In this document: one piece after another, positions 52,183-61,748 of the stretch | How the letters are laid out: each line of letters opens with the position of its first letter | Position numbering within the stretch: position 1 is the first letter of the stretch | Assembly (NCBI GenBank): GCA_050049775.1 | Contig: JASFVP010000002.1 | Coordinates: 1 to 64,000, forward strand | Length of the DNA: 64,000 bases | From: JABDQZ01 sp050049775 | Lineage (GTDB): Bacteria; Pseudomonadota; Gammaproteobacteria; Chromatiales; Chromatiaceae | Direction: 5' to 3' | Translations under genes and position numbers: made by a program | The notes under the pieces: generated by a model | The model's database searches: none | What the model was told of the DNA's origin: nothing | The model's input: the letters and a program-made list of their open reading frames with translations, nothing else

Positions 52183-52809
52183 TCAAGCTGTGGCCTCAAA
52201 ACGTCCTCGTTCATCGGCTGCGGACTCATACAACAAGGCGGCTGCTGTCAGGCCGTCAGCTATGACGCCAAAGCTGCCATCCGCTGCCTGGACCTGTTGT
52301 GATTGGGAAACATTCGGGGTGGTTTCGGAGCCTGAACCAGGCTGGTCGGTTTCTTCTATTTGTTGTCTGGACAGCTCGATGCGAGCTTTTACGGCCATGG
52401 ATGCCGCCTGTGCGGCAACGGCTCGATCCTGACCGGACGGGGTTGCGGGAGCAAATGCCGCGCGTTTGATCTGCTCGGCCTTGCGCAGGGTCGCTTCCGG
52501 ATCGCCTGGCACGCTGCTGGTGTCGATCCTGACTTCACCGCCGACTGCGTAATTGCGGCCGTCAGGACCTTTCTGGAAGACATAACTTGCGGCGCCTTTG
52601 GCGTATTGCCCGGCTGCTGCCAGGTGGGCCTGCTCATGCGCGCGGACCTCCGCATCACGGCGTTTCAGCTCGTTGATGACCGCCTGTTCTTCCTTCGAAT
52701 ATTTTTCACCTGCAAAAGCGGTGTCTTGCTTGTCCGATCTGGACGAGCTCGCCACATAGCTGACGCGGTTGGCGCTGGAAGTAAACAGTATGTCTTCCGG
52801 AGAACTCAC
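52183..52809 (-). CDS. SprA-like putative metalloprotease
   Basis: 208 residues from GTG 52809 with GGGGAA upstream. EVRAHEQAHLAAAGQYAKGAASY carries the HEQAH motif of the SprA-related family, and DGRNYAVGGEVRIDTS matches the following conserved block. The rest is Ala/Ser/Gln-rich low complexity. Function unknown in the family; no signal peptide. The 114 bp downstream gap before the hemerythrin-like gene holds the FNR-like site. Confidence 0.75.
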   Translation of the reverse strand: MSSPEDILFTSSANRVSYVASSSRSDKQDTAFAGEKYSKEEQAVINELKRRDAEVRAHEQAHLAAAGQYAKGAASYVFQKGPDGRNYAVGGEVRIDTSSVPGDPEATLRKAEQIKRAAFAPATPSGQDRAVAAQAASMAVKARIELSRQQIEETDQPGSGSETTPNVSQSQQVQAADGSFGVIADGLTAAALLYESAADERGRFEATA

Positions 52810-53014
52810 TGCAATTCCCCTATATAATTACCCATGGTTAAGTCTAGCTGGAAAAACGCTAAAAGAAGGGAATCTTTTTCTCCGTCGGGGGAATGCTGCT
52901 GTGAAAGAAAACGACCGAAAACAAGGTCATATGAGTGACTGGCCGGTGACATTATGGCCCTGACGCCAGAGACAGCATTTTCTTTCGACCAAATACTATG
53001 CAGGAAATCACTAC

Positions 53015-53977
53015 ATGTTGATCAAAAAGCCAGCGGATATCAAAACATCTGAAATCACCGATTTTTCAGTCTGGCAACAGCGCCGTCTGTTTCTAAAGCA
53101 GGCCGCTGCCGCCGGTATCGGTGCTGGCCTGGCCTCGCCATTTGCCGCGGTGCTGGCACAACAGCCTGACGGTAAGTCGATTCCCAATGTCAGCAAAACG
53201 GCCTATGGCAAAAACCTGGACTTGACCAGTTACGAGGATGTCACCAGTTACAATAATTTCTATGAATTCGGCACCAGCAAAAGTGCGCCTGCCAAACATG
53301 CGCATAGTCTGATCACTCGCCCCTGGACAGTTCGGGTGGACGGTGAATGTGAAAAACCCGGTGAGATCGGTATCGAAGACATTCTGGGTGAATTTACCCA
53401 GGAAGAACGCATTTACCGTTTTCGCTGTGTGGAAGCCTGGTCCATGGTGATTCCGTGGGTGGGATTTCCCCTGGGCGATCTGCTCAAACGTTTTCAACCG
53501 ACTTCAAGGGCCAAATATGTGGTGTTTGAAACACTGGTTGATCCGAAGCAGATGCCAGGGCAGAAACGCAGTGTACTGGACTGGCCATATACTGAAGGAT
53601 TGCGCATGGATGAAGCCATGCATCCCTTGGCCTTGATTGCTACCGGGCTTTACGGACAGGAGCTGCCAAACCAGAATGGTGCGCCGTTACGTCTCGTGGT
53701 GCCCTGGAAGTACGGCTTCAAGAGCGTCAAATCCATTGTCTCCATTCGTCTGGTTGAGACCTTGCCGGAAACCACCTGGTGGAAAATGGCGCCGAATGAA
53801 TACGGCTTTTATGCCAATGTGAATCCCGAGGTTGATCATCCGCGCTGGAGCCAGAAATTCCACCGTGTCATTGGTGAAGGTATTTTTGCGCGCAAGCACA
53901 AGACGCAGATGTTCAATGGTTACGCCGAACAGGTCGCTGGTCTGTATAAGGGCATGGATCTGGCGAAGTTCTTCTGA
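53015..53977 (+). CDS. msrP: Protein-methionine-sulfoxide reductase catalytic subunit MsrP
   Basis: 320 residues with a Tat signal: RRLFLKQAAAAGIGAGLASP. The molybdopterin-binding core has RCVEAWSMVIPWVGFPL with the Mo-coordinating Cys, FETLVDPKQMPGQ and LDWPYTEGLRMDEAMHP. Repairs oxidised methionine in periplasmic proteins using electrons from MsrQ. ATG 53015 with AGGAAA upstream; msrQ begins 7 bp after its stop. Confidence 0.96.
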   Translation: MLIKKPADIKTSEITDFSVWQQRRLFLKQAAAAGIGAGLASPFAAVLAQQPDGKSIPNVSKTAYGKNLDLTSYEDVTSYNNFYEFGTSKSAPAKHAHSLITRPWTVRVDGECEKPGEIGIEDILGEFTQEERIYRFRCVEAWSMVIPWVGFPLGDLLKRFQPTSRAKYVVFETLVDPKQMPGQKRSVLDWPYTEGLRMDEAMHPLALIATGLYGQELPNQNGAPLRLVVPWKYGFKSVKSIVSIRLVETLPETTWWKMAPNEYGFYANVNPEVDHPRWSQKFHRVIGEGIFARKHKTQMFNGYAEQVAGLYKGMDLAKFF

Positions 53978-53984
53978 TTCTCCG

Positions 53985-54596
53985 ATGCTGAAGTTGTCTG
54001 ACAACGCGCTGCGTTGGTTGGTCAAGCCGCTGGTGTTTACGCTGTCGCTATTGCCGTTCGGCTGGCTGGTTTATGCTGCCATTAACGACGAGCTTGGCGC
54101 CAATCCGGTAGAAAGCATTACGCATCAGACCGGTGATTGGGGACTGTATTTTCTGTTAATTACCTTGTCGATCACGCCGCTGCGGCAGTTAAGCGGTGCC
54201 GGCTGGTTGCTCCGGTTGCGCCGTATGCTCGGCCTGTATGCGTTTTTTTATGCCAGCCTGCATCTGACGACCTATATCTGGCTGGACCAGTTTTTTAACT
54301 GGTCTGCCGTGCTGGAGGATATCGGCAAACGACCGTACATCACGGTCGGCTTTTTGGCCTGGCTGATCCTGCTGGCGTTGGCGATTACCTCGGTCAAACG
54401 CATCATGAAACGTATGGGCCGAAACTGGAAAAGATTGCATCGCCTGGTTTATGTGGCGGCGACGCTGGCGGTGCTGCATTACCTGTGGCTGGTCAAGGCG
54501 GACTATCTGCAACCAATGATTTTTGGCGCAATCCTGATTGGGTTATTATTGTTGCGTACGGACCTCGTGAAAATAAAGCGACCGGCATCCGGCTGA
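53985..54596 (+). CDS. msrQ: Heme-binding membrane subunit MsrQ
   Basis: 203 residues from ATG 53985; the longer frame from 53832 overlaps msrP. Six hydrophobic helices of the ferric-reductase-like domain with His in ITHQTGDW, FYASLHLTTY and RNWKRLHRLVYVAATLAVLHYLW (shown in parts: KRLHRLVY and VLHYLW). Transfers electrons from quinone or flavin via heme b to MsrP. Same operon as msrP. Confidence 0.94.
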   Translation: MLKLSDNALRWLVKPLVFTLSLLPFGWLVYAAINDELGANPVESITHQTGDWGLYFLLITLSITPLRQLSGAGWLLRLRRMLGLYAFFYASLHLTTYIWLDQFFNWSAVLEDIGKRPYITVGFLAWLILLALAITSVKRIMKRMGRNWKRLHRLVYVAATLAVLHYLWLVKADYLQPMIFGAILIGLLLLRTDLVKIKRPASG

Positions 54597-54648
54597 TGCC
54601 TGTTGAGCTGGTCGGCCGGTCGATGCTGTGGAACGGCGGGATTCGGTC

Positions 54649-54671
54649 TATAATCGATTAAAGTCGATTAT
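54649..54671 (+). promoter_or_regulatory. Promoter -10 overlapped by an 8-bp inverted repeat
   Basis: TATAAT at 54649-54654 overlaps ATAATCGA (54650-54657), spacer TTAAAG, TCGATTAT (54664-54671). The palindrome covers the -10 and likely start point of the cyclase gene beginning at 54696, which suits a repressor operator. A good -35 was not identified. Confidence 0.45.
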
Positions 54672-54695
54672 TATAAAAAAATAGACATCACCCGC

Positions 54696-56267
54696 ATGCT
54701 CCGGTTTATCTCTGCGTTACTGCTGTTATCTGCTTCATTCTGTGTTTTTGCCGAAACCATCAACATTGGTGTACGCGCACATCGCGGACTGGATGACGCA
54801 TTGCAGCACTGGACGCCAACGGCCGAATACCTGAACAGCAACATCGAAGGCATGCAATTTCGTATTCTGCCGTTTGCCTCGATCAAGGACATGGAGCAGG
54901 CCGTCGCCAATCGACAGCTGGATTTTTTCATTACTCAGCCGGTTGCCTATGTCGATCTTGAAGTCATGTACGGCGCCAGCCGTTTACTGACGCTGGTGAA
55001 AAAAGGTGGCCTGCAGCAGTTCAGTTCAGTCATTTTTACCCGCGCGGATAATGCCGATATTTTCAGTATCGCTGATCTGCGGGACCGCAACTTTGCCGCA
55101 GTTGCGCCCAAAGGTTTCGGTGGCTGGCTCATGGCCAAACGTGAAATCAAACTCAATGGCCTGGATCCTGACCGGGATCTCAAGCAGGTGCGTTTTCTGC
55201 AATTTCAACAGACAGTGGTCGAAGCCGTGATGAACGGCAGTACTGAGGCCGGCACAGTGCGCACCGGCATCATCGATGAGTTCATCAAGCGCGGTCGCTT
55301 CAAGCAATCCGATATCCGGGTTCTTAACCCAAAAACACGTGAAGGGTTCCCATATGTGTTTAGCACGGAGCTGTATCCCGAATGGGTGTTTGCCAAAACC
55401 GAGCAGGGCAGCCAGCAACTGGCCGAGCGCATCACCCGGGTATTGCTGGCGATGCCGGCCAACCATGAAGTTGCCAGGCAGGGTGATTACGAACGCTGGA
55501 CAACCGCACTGAGTTACCAGGATGTGCACGACCTGATGCGTGAACTGCGTGTCGGCAGTTATGCAGATTATGAACAGGATAGCGTCATTTCACTGGTGGA
55601 ACGTTATCTGCATTACATTGTATTGGTGATACTGGTATTGCTGCTGCACAGTTATTACGCCTTGCGCACCCGTTTTCTGAACGCCGAACTGCAATCCGAG
55701 ATCGAGCAGAAAACGAATTTACAGGAACAAATGCGCCAGATGGCGACCCGGGATCAATTGACGGGCTTGCCGAATCGTCGGCTGGTGCTGGAGATTTTGT
55801 CACGGGAACTCAAACAGTCGCAACGTAGTGGCCGATTGCTGGCGATGCTGCACATTGATCTCGATGGCTTCAAACCGGTCAATGATCGGCTGGGCCATGA
55901 ACAGGGTGATGTTGTATTGCGTGAAATTGCTGATGTGCTGGTGCGTGTGATTCGTGGCAATGACCTGGCCGGCAGGATCGGCGGTGATGAGTTTCTGGTG
56001 TTGCTGGGCGATATCCACCGCGCTGAAGATGCCGGCGTTGTCGCCAGCAAACTGATCAAGCAGATCGAATCGCACCGCGGTCTGTTGCCGGGAGATCTGG
56101 ATCTCACTGCCAGCATCGGTGTGCTGGTTTTCAAAGGACTGGACAATATTTCCACGACCTCGATACTGTCGATGGCGGATACCTTGATGCAGCAAGCCAA
56201 ACAGTCGGGTAATGGGCAATACCTGATCCGTGATCTGACCGACAGCGGCTTGCGTTCGGTACAATAA
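54696..56267 (+). CDS. Diguanylate cyclase with PhnD-like periplasmic sensor
   Basis: 523 residues. Signal peptide (MLRFISALLLLSASFCVFA), periplasmic domain ~20-290 of the phosphonate-binding PhnD type (INIGVRAHRGLDDALQHW; LDFFITQPVAYVDLE; GTVRTGIIDE), membrane helix ~305-325, and a GGDEF domain with DQLTGLPNRR, DLDGFKPVNDRLGHEQGD and GRIGGDEFLVLL. The active site is intact, so it should make c-di-GMP in response to a small ligand. The inhibitory RxxD near the GGDEF is not obvious. Nearby PilZ protein at 61749 is a candidate effector. Confidence 0.92.
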   Translation: MLRFISALLLLSASFCVFAETINIGVRAHRGLDDALQHWTPTAEYLNSNIEGMQFRILPFASIKDMEQAVANRQLDFFITQPVAYVDLEVMYGASRLLTLVKKGGLQQFSSVIFTRADNADIFSIADLRDRNFAAVAPKGFGGWLMAKREIKLNGLDPDRDLKQVRFLQFQQTVVEAVMNGSTEAGTVRTGIIDEFIKRGRFKQSDIRVLNPKTREGFPYVFSTELYPEWVFAKTEQGSQQLAERITRVLLAMPANHEVARQGDYERWTTALSYQDVHDLMRELRVGSYADYEQDSVISLVERYLHYIVLVILVLLLHSYYALRTRFLNAELQSEIEQKTNLQEQMRQMATRDQLTGLPNRRLVLEILSRELKQSQRSGRLLAMLHIDLDGFKPVNDRLGHEQGDVVLREIADVLVRVIRGNDLAGRIGGDEFLVLLGDIHRAEDAGVVASKLIKQIESHRGLLPGDLDLTASIGVLVFKGLDNISTTSILSMADTLMQQAKQSGNGQYLIRDLTDSGLRSVQ

Positions 56268-56284
56268 TTCAATCAGGCAGGACC

Positions 56285-56632
56285 ATGATTAGTATATTTG
56301 GCATACCCAATTGCGACACGATGAAGAAAGCACGCATATGGCTCCAGCAGCACGACATTGACTATCAGTTTCACGACTTCAAGAAGCAGGGGCTCGATGC
56401 AACATTGCTGGATGGCTGGATAAAACAGGTAGGCTGGGAAACGCTGCTGAACCGGCGCGGTATGATGTGGCGCAAACTCAGTGACGCACAAAAGCAGAAC
56501 ATCGATGCGGCTTCAGCCCGTCAAATCATGCTGGAAATGCCGGGCATTATCAAAAGACCGGTATTGTCAGTTGATGGCAAAATCCACGTCGGTTTCAATG
56601 ACAGCCGTTATCAGGAAATTTTCAACGCCTGA
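56285..56632 (+). CDS. ArsC/Spx-family thioredoxin-fold protein (YffB-like)
   Basis: 115 residues. Start ISIFGIPNCDTMKKARIWL, with a single N-terminal Cys rather than the CxxC pair of Spx; LLNRRGMMWRKL and IIKRPVLSVDGKIHVGF are the family's conserved segments. This is the YffB subgroup, for which arsenate reduction is not established. Starts 17 bp after the cyclase gene. It overlaps the convergent patatin end by 11 bp. Confidence 0.85.
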   Translation: MISIFGIPNCDTMKKARIWLQQHDIDYQFHDFKKQGLDATLLDGWIKQVGWETLLNRRGMMWRKLSDAQKQNIDAASARQIMLEMPGIIKRPVLSVDGKIHVGFNDSRYQEIFNA

Positions 56633-57479
56633 GCGGCCGTTCCTGTTCGCTAGCGTTTTGTAGTGGTGCAAAGCTGGAGAACTTCAGCGGGAAAACTTCC
56701 ATGGTAGTCTGGTAACCGCGTTCCAGCAGCAGCATTTTCTTGTCGATCGACAGGTCAAATTCCACCGGCGAAATCTCGTCGGTTTCCACTACGATGGTGG
56801 AATTCCAGAAGGCATCGTTGATGAATTCGCGTGAGATGGTGGTCATGAATGAACGGATCAGCATCTGCATGTAATCCGGTAACGGGAACCAGCGGCGGAT
56901 CCGGCGGTGGTTTTTGTTGTTCATGCCGGCGCGTAGCCGGAAAATGCAGGAGGGGCTGCCGTTACCGGCCCAGTCGCGACGTAATGAATCCTCGGACAGA
57001 ATGCTGCCGTCGGTCATGATGTGATGTTCGTACTCCTTGAATGCAAACAGCAATGGAATGCCCATCGAATAGCGCACCGCGGTGGCGACGTTGAACTCCG
57101 GTGTGGTTTCGCGATTGAAAATGACCGGCGAACCATTGGTGATGTCGGTAGCGACGACATGCAGGTGTTTGTCCAGATCGGCGAAGCAGGCGTCCTGTAG
57201 CTGTTCGTTCATCCAGGATTCGAAAATGTCTCCGGAAGACAGACCACCATGCAACAGCAATTGCAGCAGATTGAATTCACGGAACATGGTGAAATTGACT
57301 TCGAGCGATAGTTTTTTCATCGCTTCGATGTCCCAGCCAGCGGCCCACAATGCGGCGACAATGCTGCCGCCGGACACGCCGACGATGTGCTCGATCTGGA
57401 TGTCCATGGATTTGAGCGCTTTGAGGATGCCGACATGTGCCGGCAGGCGGGTCCCTCCACCAGCAAGAATCGGTACCAA
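56622..57479 (-). CDS. Patatin-like phospholipase with non-canonical start
   Basis: 285 residues as read from TTG 57479. The oxyanion loop AGGGTRLPAHVGILKAL, nucleophile GVSGGSIVAALW and catalytic Asp in MTDGSILSED are all present. There is no ATG or GTG upstream before the in-frame TAA, so the start is TTG 57479 or possibly ATT 57512, the latter preceded by AGAGG nine bases upstream. Cytoplasmic or peripheral membrane lipid hydrolase; substrate unknown. Its promoter region faces dapE. Confidence 0.85.
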   Translation of the reverse strand: MVPILAGGGTRLPAHVGILKALKSMDIQIEHIVGVSGGSIVAALWAAGWDIEAMKKLSLEVNFTMFREFNLLQLLLHGGLSSGDIFESWMNEQLQDACFADLDKHLHVVATDITNGSPVIFNRETTPEFNVATAVRYSMGIPLLFAFKEYEHHIMTDGSILSEDSLRRDWAGNGSPSCIFRLRAGMNNKNHRRIRRWFPLPDYMQMLIRSFMTTISREFINDAFWNSTIVVETDEISPVEFDLSIDKKMLLLERGYQTTMEVFPLKFSSFAPLQNASEQERPLRR

Positions 57480-57635
57480 CGCCGAGGATTTGTCAACTGC
57501 AGAGGAGTTAATTTTTGTTTGCCTCTTGTTCGGGTGGCTATTGTTATTTTAGTGTTATTATAGTTGCAAAACCGCCTGAATGAAGTTGCTTGTGTTGCGC
57601 AGCCAGCAGGCTGCAAACCGTTAAATCCCAAATCT

Positions 57636-58763
57636 ATGTCAACGACTCTTGAACATGCTGTCAACCTGATCTCACGTGCCTCGGTAACACCGGACGATGC
57701 CGGCTGTCAGCAATACATGATGCAGCACCTGTCCGACAGTGGCTTCCGGTGTGAGCCATTACCATTTGGTGAAGTGAGTAATTTCTGGGCGCGCCGTGGT
57801 GACGCCGCACCATTATTCTGTTTCGCCGGGCATACCGATGTGGTGCCGACCGGGCCACTCGATCAATGGTCCGAAGACCCGTTTACGGCCAAGGTCGTCG
57901 ATGGCACGTTGTACGGTCGTGGCGCCGCCGATATGAAAGGCAGTCTTGCGGCGATGCTGACGGCTACCGCATCCTTTGTGCAGAAGCACCCGGATCACAA
58001 GGGTTCGATCGCGTATCTGATTACCAGTGACGAAGAAGGTCCGGCCGTCAATGGTACGGTCAAGGTGGTTGAGACACTCGAGGCGCGCCATGAGAAGATC
58101 GATTATTGTCTGGTCGGTGAGCCGTCCTCGGCACAGAAACTCGGTGATGTGATCAAGAATGGCCGTCGCGGTTCACTCAATGGCAAGCTCAAGGTAATCG
58201 GCAAGCAGGGCCATGTGGCTTATCCGCATCTGGCGAAAAATCCACTGCACGCGTTTGCGCCGGTGTTGCAGCGACTCTGTGAGACCGAGTGGGATCAGGG
58301 CAATGAATTTTTTCCGGCGACCAGTTTCCAGGTATCCAACCTGAATGTCGGCACCGGTGCCGAGAATGTCATCCCGGGCGTGCTCGAAGCACAGTTTAAT
58401 TTCCGATTTTCCACTGAATTGACCGAAGATGAGATTCGTCGGCGCGTCACGGCCATGCTGGATGCCGGCGATTTTGACTACGAACTGGAATGGCGTTTGT
58501 CAGGCAATCCTTTTCTGACACCATCGGGTCAATTGGTGCAGGCGGCAACCGAGGCGATTGCCGAGATCGCCGGCTATGAAGCCGAACTGTCGACTTCGGG
58601 GGGTACCTCGGATGGCCGTTTTATCGCGCCAACCGGTGCCCAGGTGCTGGAACTCGGACCTTTGAATGCCACCATTCACCAGATCAATGAATGCGTCGCG
58701 GTAGAAGACCTTGAGTTGCTCAGCAGGATATATGAGCGCATGCTGGAAATTCTGTTAACCTGA
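57636..58763 (+). CDS. dapE: Succinyl-diaminopimelate desuccinylase
   Basis: 375 residues from ATG 57636, exactly the E. coli length; the longer frame from 57564 is not needed. Zinc-ligand motifs FAGHTDVVPTG, GRGAADMKGSLAA and TSDEEGPAVNG, and STSGGTSDGRFIAP near the C-terminus. Hydrolyses N-succinyl-LL-diaminopimelate in lysine and peptidoglycan precursor synthesis. No other dap gene adjacent; dapA is at 33242. Confidence 0.97.
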   Translation: MSTTLEHAVNLISRASVTPDDAGCQQYMMQHLSDSGFRCEPLPFGEVSNFWARRGDAAPLFCFAGHTDVVPTGPLDQWSEDPFTAKVVDGTLYGRGAADMKGSLAAMLTATASFVQKHPDHKGSIAYLITSDEEGPAVNGTVKVVETLEARHEKIDYCLVGEPSSAQKLGDVIKNGRRGSLNGKLKVIGKQGHVAYPHLAKNPLHAFAPVLQRLCETEWDQGNEFFPATSFQVSNLNVGTGAENVIPGVLEAQFNFRFSTELTEDEIRRRVTAMLDAGDFDYELEWRLSGNPFLTPSGQLVQAATEAIAEIAGYEAELSTSGGTSDGRFIAPTGAQVLELGPLNATIHQINECVAVEDLELLSRIYERMLEILLT

Positions 58764-58793
58764 GCACAACTGCCGGCGGCCTGATGCGCTGAT

Positions 58794-59966
58794 GTGACTG
58801 CCGATGCTACAAACCAGAACAACGGGTGGCTTTTGAGACAACACCAGAGCAAAGCGTTTTCCATCCTGGATCGTTATCTGATTGGTGAGCTGTACAAGAC
58901 CTTTCTGGCGGTAGCCGCGATTTTGATGTTAATCATCCTGGTCAATAACTTTGTCAATTCGCTCGGTGACATTGTCAAGGGCGCCTACAGCAGTGACGTC
59001 TTGCTGCAGCTGCTCGGTTTCCAGGTCATCGAAATGGCCGGTTTCCTGATGCCACCATCGTTTTTCTTTGCCGTGCTGATTGCGCTCGGTAAACTCTATC
59101 GAGACAGTGAAATTATCGCCATGCAAGCAGGCGGTATCGGACCATTGACCATTTATCGCGCCTGCCTGACCGGCGCGGTGCCGATTGCGGCATTGGTAGC
59201 GCTGCTGGTGTTGTTTGCCTTGCCATGGTCACGGTATGCGCAGGATCAGCTATTCGCCAATCGCGATGTTGAAAAAACCGATATCCGCGCCGTTGAGATT
59301 GGTAAATTTCAGGAACTGCAAAAAGGTGAAACGGTGTTTTTCGCCGAAGCCCGTGGCCGTAATTCTGGTGAAATCAAAAATGTCTTCATCCAGAACATTC
59401 GCAACGGCAAGCTCGGCCTGATCACTGCGGATGAGGGCTACCAGTATGTTGATGACAAGACCGCTAATCATTATCTGGTGCTGAAAAACGGCCAGCGTTA
59501 TGTCGGTGTGCCCGGCAAAAATAATTTCACCATCAGCAAGTTTTACGAATACGCCATTCGTATCCGTCAGGTGGATGAGAAAAAAGCCGGTTATTCGGTC
59601 AAGTCGAAACCCACCCGACTGCTGCTGACATCCGATAAACCGCAGGACCGTTATGAATTGCAGTTTCGCCTGTCGATTCCATTGGCCTTGCTGGCGTTGG
59701 CCTGCCTGGCGGTGCCGTTGAGTCGTTCCATGCCACGGCAGGGCATTTATGGCCGTTTGTTTCTGGCGTTTATCGCCTATTTCACTTTCATGAACGTGCA
59801 CCGGCTGGCGCATGACTGGTTAAGGGCCGGTGATGTGCCAAGCTGGATGGGTATGTGGTGGGTGCCCGCAGTGGCCGTGCTGGTCGCCATATTGATTGAG
59901 CTGAGTGACCGTTATAACAGCCTTTTCAGTCACAAGCGCCTGCGGCGACTGGTGACCAGCCGATGA
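58794..59966 (+). CDS. lptF: LPS export permease LptF
   Basis: 390 residues as read from GTG 58794. SILDRYLIGELYKTFLAV begins helix 1; helices cluster at the N- and C-terminus with the periplasmic beta-jellyroll between (RAVEIGKFQELQKGETVFFAEAR). Family members usually start a few residues before YLIGEL, so the true start may be TTG about 13 codons later. Forms the LptB2FG complex that extracts LPS from the inner membrane. Overlaps lptG by 4 bp (ATGA). Confidence 0.92.
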   Translation: MTADATNQNNGWLLRQHQSKAFSILDRYLIGELYKTFLAVAAILMLIILVNNFVNSLGDIVKGAYSSDVLLQLLGFQVIEMAGFLMPPSFFFAVLIALGKLYRDSEIIAMQAGGIGPLTIYRACLTGAVPIAALVALLVLFALPWSRYAQDQLFANRDVEKTDIRAVEIGKFQELQKGETVFFAEARGRNSGEIKNVFIQNIRNGKLGLITADEGYQYVDDKTANHYLVLKNGQRYVGVPGKNNFTISKFYEYAIRIRQVDEKKAGYSVKSKPTRLLLTSDKPQDRYELQFRLSIPLALLALACLAVPLSRSMPRQGIYGRLFLAFIAYFTFMNVHRLAHDWLRAGDVPSWMGMWWVPAVAVLVAILIELSDRYNSLFSHKRLRRLVTSR

Positions 59967-61027
59967 ATATTCTGGAACGCTATATTGGCAAGGCGGTGCT
60001 GGTCGGCAGCATCATAGTCATGCTGGTGCTCCTTACGTTGCTGGGGGTGTTTGAACTGGTCAAGGAACTCGATGATGTCGGCGTTGGCAGTTACACCACG
60101 TCCGATGCCATGGTGTCGGCCTTGCTGACCTTGCCGCGCAAACTGTTTGAGGTGTTTCCGGTCACGGCGCTGGTCGGTAGTCTCCTCGGCCTGGGCACGC
60201 TGGCGAGCAATGGCGAGCTGACCGCCATGCGCGCAGCCGGCGTGTCGGTGCACAGCATTGTCATCGCCGTACTGAAAACCGGCTTTTTCATGCTGGTGTT
60301 TGTTTTCCTCATCGGTGAGTTTGTCGGGCCGGTCAGCGAATCCTATGTGCGCAAGGTCAAGGTGGAAAAACAGCAGCAGGCGATTACGCTCAAGAGCAAA
60401 CACGGTTTCTGGGCGCGCGATGGCAACGAATACGTCAACATCCGTAAAATCCTGCCGGGCTCGCAACTCGAGGATATTTATATCTATGAAGTGGATGCGG
60501 ACAAGCAACTGAAGCTGGCCACACATGCCCGGTCGGCCACCTATGTGGATGGCAAGTGGACATTACAAGGCATTGAACAGACCTCGTTACAGCAGGAGCC
60601 GATTCGCAGCCGTTCGGTCGGCAGCGCCTCCTGGGGCTCCATGATCGATCCGGACCTGTTGTCGATCATCGTAGTGGAACCAGCCATGCTGCCGGCCTGG
60701 GGACTGTACAACTACATGAGTTTCATGAAGCAAAATGGCCAGGATGCCACGCTCTACCAGGTGGCTTTCTGGACCAAGATTGTCACACCACTGACAACCG
60801 TAGTGATGCTGTTTCTGGCGGTGCCTTTTGTGCTCGGCAGCCTGCGCGAGGTGGGGGTCGGCCAGCGTGTGTTTGTCGGCACCCTGATCGGGACGGTGTT
60901 TTACGCGCTGAATCAGTCGTTTTCCTACATGTCGATCATTTACAACCTGGAGCCGGCCCTGGCCACCTCGCTACCGGCGCTGGTGATGTTTTTTGCCGGA
61001 CTCTGGTATCTGCGCCGCATTGACTAG
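59963..61027 (+). CDS. lptG: LPS export permease LptG
   Basis: 354 residues. MNILERYIGKAVLVGSIIVMLVLL start, TALVGSLLGLGTLASNGELTAMRAAGVSV in the coupling-helix region (quoted in parts: GSLLGLGTLASNGELTAMRA), C-terminal helices ending WYLRRID. Partner of LptF; lptB is not in the window. Convergent with the RDD gene. Confidence 0.95.
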   Translation: MNILERYIGKAVLVGSIIVMLVLLTLLGVFELVKELDDVGVGSYTTSDAMVSALLTLPRKLFEVFPVTALVGSLLGLGTLASNGELTAMRAAGVSVHSIVIAVLKTGFFMLVFVFLIGEFVGPVSESYVRKVKVEKQQQAITLKSKHGFWARDGNEYVNIRKILPGSQLEDIYIYEVDADKQLKLATHARSATYVDGKWTLQGIEQTSLQQEPIRSRSVGSASWGSMIDPDLLSIIVVEPAMLPAWGLYNYMSFMKQNGQDATLYQVAFWTKIVTPLTTVVMLFLAVPFVLGSLREVGVGQRVFVGTLIGTVFYALNQSFSYMSIIYNLEPALATSLPALVMFFAGLWYLRRID

Positions 61028-61046
61028 CCGGCGGGCTTGAGGCGAG

Positions 61047-61511
61047 TTATCTCTGATGAATCACGCGGCTGTCCGACCAGCGGTCGTACAGCGTTTGTCG
61101 TTCTCGATCAAACAGCATCCAGAAAAATCCAAGTCCCAGCGGCGCGATTGTGATCCCAGCCAGCAACAGACGCCGGATGGCCTGGCCGGTGGAAACGGTC
61201 GCAGCGTTGCTGTTTACCAGCCGAAGGTGCCAGACTTTCATTCCCAATGTTTGTCCGCCATGGACCCAGAAACCAACGTAAAAGGCGGCGGCGACCAGCA
61301 GCAGATAGAGCTGGTAGAGAAGTTTGAAGAGGGGATTTTCGAGCAACTGGTTGGCGGTGTTGTCACCAAAAATCAGGTCAACCGGCATGGTAAACAGACT
61401 CACCGCAACCAGAATGATCGCGATCAGCAGCAGAAAATCATAAAACATGGCTGCAAAACGGCGGCCCAGTGCGGCATTCTGTAAATCCGCTGATGTCTTA
61501 TTGTGATGCAT
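61047..61511 (-). CDS. RDD-family membrane protein
   Basis: 154 residues. ALGRRFAAMFYDFLLLIAIILV near the start (the R-x-x-A...D core), GQTLGMKVWHLRLV in the middle and LGFFWMLFDRERQTLYDRW at the C-terminus: the RDD signatures with about three hydrophobic helices. Relatives near lptFG are common. Function not settled; Na+/H+ exchange or membrane protein handling have been proposed for some. Diverges from the PilZ gene. Confidence 0.9.
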   Translation of the reverse strand: MHHNKTSADLQNAALGRRFAAMFYDFLLLIAIILVAVSLFTMPVDLIFGDNTANQLLENPLFKLLYQLYLLLVAAAFYVGFWVHGGQTLGMKVWHLRLVNSNAATVSTGQAIRRLLLAGITIAPLGLGFFWMLFDRERQTLYDRWSDSRVIHQR

Positions 61512-61748
61512 GACAAACTTCAGTAATTCGGTGACTAATCGCTAAGTTATTGAAATTGAATTCAAAGTAGCTGGTTTTTCCGGGTTTTCCCTGAGCGTTT
61601 TAGGCAATCATCCTGATATTGGATTGCTGGCTCATACATCATACTGGCTCCACTAAAAACAGGTGTTTGATCAGGTTGCCGCTTGGCCTGGTTTGAGTCG
61701 ATGAAGGCCAAAACACCATCATACCATCAACAAAGGAAGCAGCTCTCA

